Of a DNA stretch of 5,510 nt, positions 4,851 to 5,510 are shown one piece after another (positions within the stretch are counted from its first letter, which is position 1; every line of letters starts with the position of its first letter). This DNA comes from a bacterium (GTDB taxonomy: Bacteria; Patescibacteria; Microgenomatia; Levybacterales; UBA12049). The stretch lies in assembly GCA_021825955.1 (NCBI GenBank), contig JAKAEH010000075.1, forward strand, positions 1 to 5,510, in the 5' to 3' direction. The notes beneath the pieces are model-generated. The model was given only the letters and a program-made list of their open reading frames with translations. It searched no databases and was not told the DNA's origin. The position numbers and the translations under genes are program-made.

Positions 4851-5510
4851 ATGAAAAAAATAGAAGTACCAAAAGTAACAAGCAAAGAAAGAGAAATAAT
4901 TAATCTAATCGCTAAATTCCGTTTCCTTAATTCAATCCATATCCAAAAATCATTAGGACATAAATATCACAATAGAGTTAACAGCTGGTTAAATAACTTA
5001 GTCGACAAGAAATTAATCTGTAAAATTGTAGACAAAAAAGACGTTACTAAACCACCGATATATTGTCTTACCCAAAATGCGAAATATATTTTAATTGAAA
5101 GCGGAAATATAAATAAGAATTTTCTTAAATGGTTATATAAAGAAAAAGACAGGGACGAGAAATTTATTGCCCATCATCTTTCACTTGCCGATATTTACAT
5201 ATTTTTTCTTTCCAAACAAAAGAAAAATACAATACTTAATTTTTTCAATAAACATGAATTGAGGACTTACAAATTTTTTCCTGAAGACTTACCGGATGTG
5301 TATATTTACACTAAAACAAAAGGAGTAAGCAACAGATATTTTCTTAATCTATTTGAAGAATACACTCCGAAATGGGCTTTAAGAAGAATAGTAAAAGATT
5401 ACATCTCCTACTTTGAAAACGGAGACTGGCAAAATAACACTAAAGAAAAATTTCCGAAGATACTTCTTGTAGCACCTGACGAAAACACCAAAAAACATTT
5501 GAACTTTTTT
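4851..5510 (+). CDS. Replication-relaxation family protein, 3' end beyond the window
   Basis: An ATG at 4851 opens a frame with no stop in 220 codons to the right edge, so the gene is partial. Residues about 10-80 form a winged helix: KEREIINLIAKFRFLN, a recognition segment around LGHKYHNRVNSWLNNLVDKKLI, and the wing ending in PPIYCLTQNAKYIL. This is the pattern of the replication-relaxation family (Replic_Relax) found on plasmids and integrative elements beside TraG-like ATPases. After an FIAHHLSLADIYI helix, the segment with PD148-149, EE169-170 and K182-x-Y184 resembles the spacing of a PD-(D/E)XK nuclease core; this is my inference, not proven catalysis. The likely role is binding element DNA at an origin for mobilisation or copy control. 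There is no Shine-Dalgarno at normal distance. The start is chosen because it precedes the conserved domain and shares a 13-base context with the start of the ATPase gene. Confidence 0.8.
   Translation, partial: MKKIEVPKVTSKEREIINLIAKFRFLNSIHIQKSLGHKYHNRVNSWLNNLVDKKLICKIVDKKDVTKPPIYCLTQNAKYILIESGNINKNFLKWLYKEKDRDEKFIAHHLSLADIYIFFLSKQKKNTILNFFNKHELRTYKFFPEDLPDVYIYTKTKGVSNRYFLNLFEEYTPKWALRRIVKDYISYFENGDWQNNTKEKFPKILLVAPDENTKKHLNFF

Noticed and set aside
1..5510. CRISPR array, insertion sequence or rRNA
   Set aside because: No regularly spaced repeats, no DDE or HUH transposase, no IS-type terminal inverted repeats and no rRNA-like sequence were seen.

Overview
The window looks like part of an integrated mobile element in a low-GC bacterium, most likely a member of the Patescibacteria (Candidate Phyla Radiation). 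This assignment is inferred from protein character. The large serine recombinase, the TraG/VirD4-like ATPase and the replication-relaxation protein resemble versions I associate with that group; no rRNA or tRNA is present to confirm it. UGA appears to be an ordinary stop codon: two ATGA start/stop overlaps and the end of the ATPase gene use it.

Left arm (about 1-2042, minus strand): a recombination operon read leftwards from a near-perfect sigma70-type promoter (TTGACA, 18 bp, TATAAT; 2103-2074) that is covered by a 39-bp imperfect palindrome. The order is a 53-aa ORF with a Pro/Ser-rich stretch (1881-2042), a second small gene that appears frameshifted at its start codon (1686-1876), and a large serine recombinase (97-1689). 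The recombinase frame is split by one in-frame TGA (715-717) that sits exactly where the third zinc-ribbon cysteine is expected. Past its normal C-terminal region, the recombinase frame overlaps another short ORF (53-169 or longer). That ORF is joined by an ATGA overlap to a partial gene with a strong Shine-Dalgarno, which runs off the left edge.

Centre (2043-2206): a divergent control region holding the minus-strand promoter and palindrome, a second small palindrome (2123-2136), and an extended -10 (TGGTATACT) for the rightward genes.

Right arm (2207-5510, plus strand): an 846-aa membrane-anchored TraG/VirD4-type DNA-pumping ATPase, a 103-bp spacer with two palindromes, and a replication-relaxation family protein (winged helix plus a possible nuclease-like core) that is cut by the right edge. 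This pair looks like the core of a DNA transfer or mobilisation module.

Together the genes suggest an integrative and mobilisable or conjugative element: recombinase for integration and excision, ATPase and replication-relaxation protein for DNA processing and export. The recombination arm carries apparent lesions in two genes, so the copy may be locked in place or decaying, whereas the transfer arm is open throughout. The leaders of the two rightward genes share several short blocks, suggesting co-regulation or duplication.
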